DNA of 6,414 nt from Anaerolineales bacterium (GTDB lineage Bacteria; Chloroflexota; Anaerolineae; Anaerolineales; UBA4823): positions 1-6,414 of the forward strand of contig JAQUAE010000112.1 of NCBI GenBank assembly GCA_028687395.1, written 5' to 3'. Numbering within the stretch: position 1 is the stretch's first letter; each line of letters opens with the position of its first letter. A program made the position numbers and the translations under genes. A model generated the notes under the pieces. It saw nothing but the letters and a program-made list of their open reading frames with translations. It was not told the DNA's origin and ran no database searches. This document shows, piece after piece, positions 5,747 to 6,414 of the stretch.

Positions 5747-6414
5747 CTAGTTGGATTCGCGCAGGACGTATCCCATGCCGCGCACGGTGTGGATCAAGCG
5801 CGTCTCGCCCTCGCCCTCCAGCTTTTGTCGCAAATAGCGGATATACACTTCGATGATGTTGCTTTCACCGCCGAAGTCGTATCCCCATACCTGATCGAAA
5901 ATCTTGTCCCGGGTGAGCACCTGGCGTGGGTGGCGCAGGAACAGCTCGAGCAGCTCATACTCCTTGGCGGTGAGGGCGATGGTGCGATCGCCGCGCGTGG
6001 CCTGGCGGGTGCCAGTATCCAGGGTGAGGTCGGCGAATTGCAGCACCTGCGGCCGGCTGGGCTGAGCGCGGCGCAACAGGGCGCGAATGCGGGCTAGCAG
6101 CTCCTCCAGGTTAAAGGGCTTGACCATGTAATCGTCAGCGCCCACGTCCAGTCCCTGGATGCGGTCGGTAACAGTGTCCTTTGCGGTCAGAATCAAGATC
6201 GGCACCGGCCCGCCTGCCCGCAGCCGCCGGCAGACTTCCAGACCATCCATGCCGGGAAGCATCAAATCCAATACTACCAGGTCAGGGGGGGTATCGCGAG
6301 CAATATTCAACCCGGCAGGGCCATCGATGGCTGTGTCGATTTGATACCCCTCGTAAGCCAATCCACGTCGCAGGAACTTAAGGATCGCCTCGTCATCCTC
6401 GATGATCAGTATTC
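5747..6414 (-). CDS. OmpR/PhoB-family response regulator (N terminus cut by window edge)
   Basis: At least 221 residues are visible, and only the first few are missing beyond the right edge. Counting from the first visible residue, the receiver domain begins [10 protein letters not shown], with acidic pocket D6/D7, phosphoacceptor D49 (VVLDLMLPG), switch T76 (ILTAKD) and K98 (VKPF). After a short linker, the winged-helix DNA-binding domain spans about 125-219, with LTAKEYELL, the recognition helix around [11 protein letters not shown] (185-195) and the wing hairpin TVRGMGYVL (209-217). All phosphorylation residues are present, so it should be an active transcription factor controlled by the downstream kinase. 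A TTG at 6359 could be mistaken for a start, but the conserved receiver sequence continues upstream of it in frame. The promoter lies outside the window, so autoregulation cannot be judged. Confidence 0.95.
   Translation of the reverse strand, partial: ILIIEDDEAILKFLRRGLAYEGYQIDTAIDGPAGLNIARDTPPDLVVLDLMLPGMDGLEVCRRLRAGGPVPILILTAKDTVTDRIQGLDVGADDYMVKPFNLEELLARIRALLRRAQPSRPQVLQFADLTLDTGTRQATRGDRTIALTAKEYELLELFLRHPRQVLTRDKIFDQVWGYDFGGESNIIEVYIRYLRQKLEGEGETRLIHTVRGMGYVLRESN

Noticed and set aside
6359..6361. TTG as start codon of the response regulator
   Set aside because: The conserved receiver start ([15 protein letters not shown]) continues in frame to the window edge, so the true start lies outside.

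Overview
The window is GC-rich bacterial DNA, densely coded, with no RNA genes, CRISPR arrays or insertion sequences visible. The gene set (a HerA-type ATPase preceded by a small HAS-barrel-like protein, an SDR dehydrogenase, a Bacillus-type LexA-like box, and an OmpR-type two-component system) suggests an environmental bacterium, most likely Chloroflexota (Anaerolineae-like). This assignment is an impression from protein style and composition, not a computed result.

Layout. Positions 1-2457 (+) hold a two-gene unit: a perfect -10 box, a 218-residue protein that resembles the N-terminal part of HerA, and then, 13 bases further on, a 576-residue HerA/DUF87 hexameric ATPase. After a 134-base gap with no clear signal comes an NADP-type short-chain dehydrogenase (2592-3323, +). 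Its stop codon overlaps an ATG that opens about 22 codons resembling the nucleotide-binding start of a saccharopine-dehydrogenase-like protein. That similarity ends where a strong sigma-70-type promoter begins. The promoter carries a LexA-like palindrome between its -35 and -10 boxes and drives an unrecognised four-helix membrane protein with a long disordered tail (3449-4186, +). A strong stem-loop at 4220-4248 separates this gene from a convergent minus-strand operon encoding an OmpR/PhoB response regulator (5' end cut by the window edge) followed by its membrane sensor histidine kinase.

How the parts may work together. The response regulator and kinase form a standard envelope-sensing pair whose signal cannot be read from sequence. 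The HAS-barrel protein and HerA probably act together in a DNA translocation or repair machine, although the usual nuclease partner NurA is absent from the window. The most interesting element is the membrane protein. Its promoter architecture predicts repression by LexA and induction after DNA damage, the control seen for membrane-bound division inhibitors in other phyla. That role is a hypothesis only.
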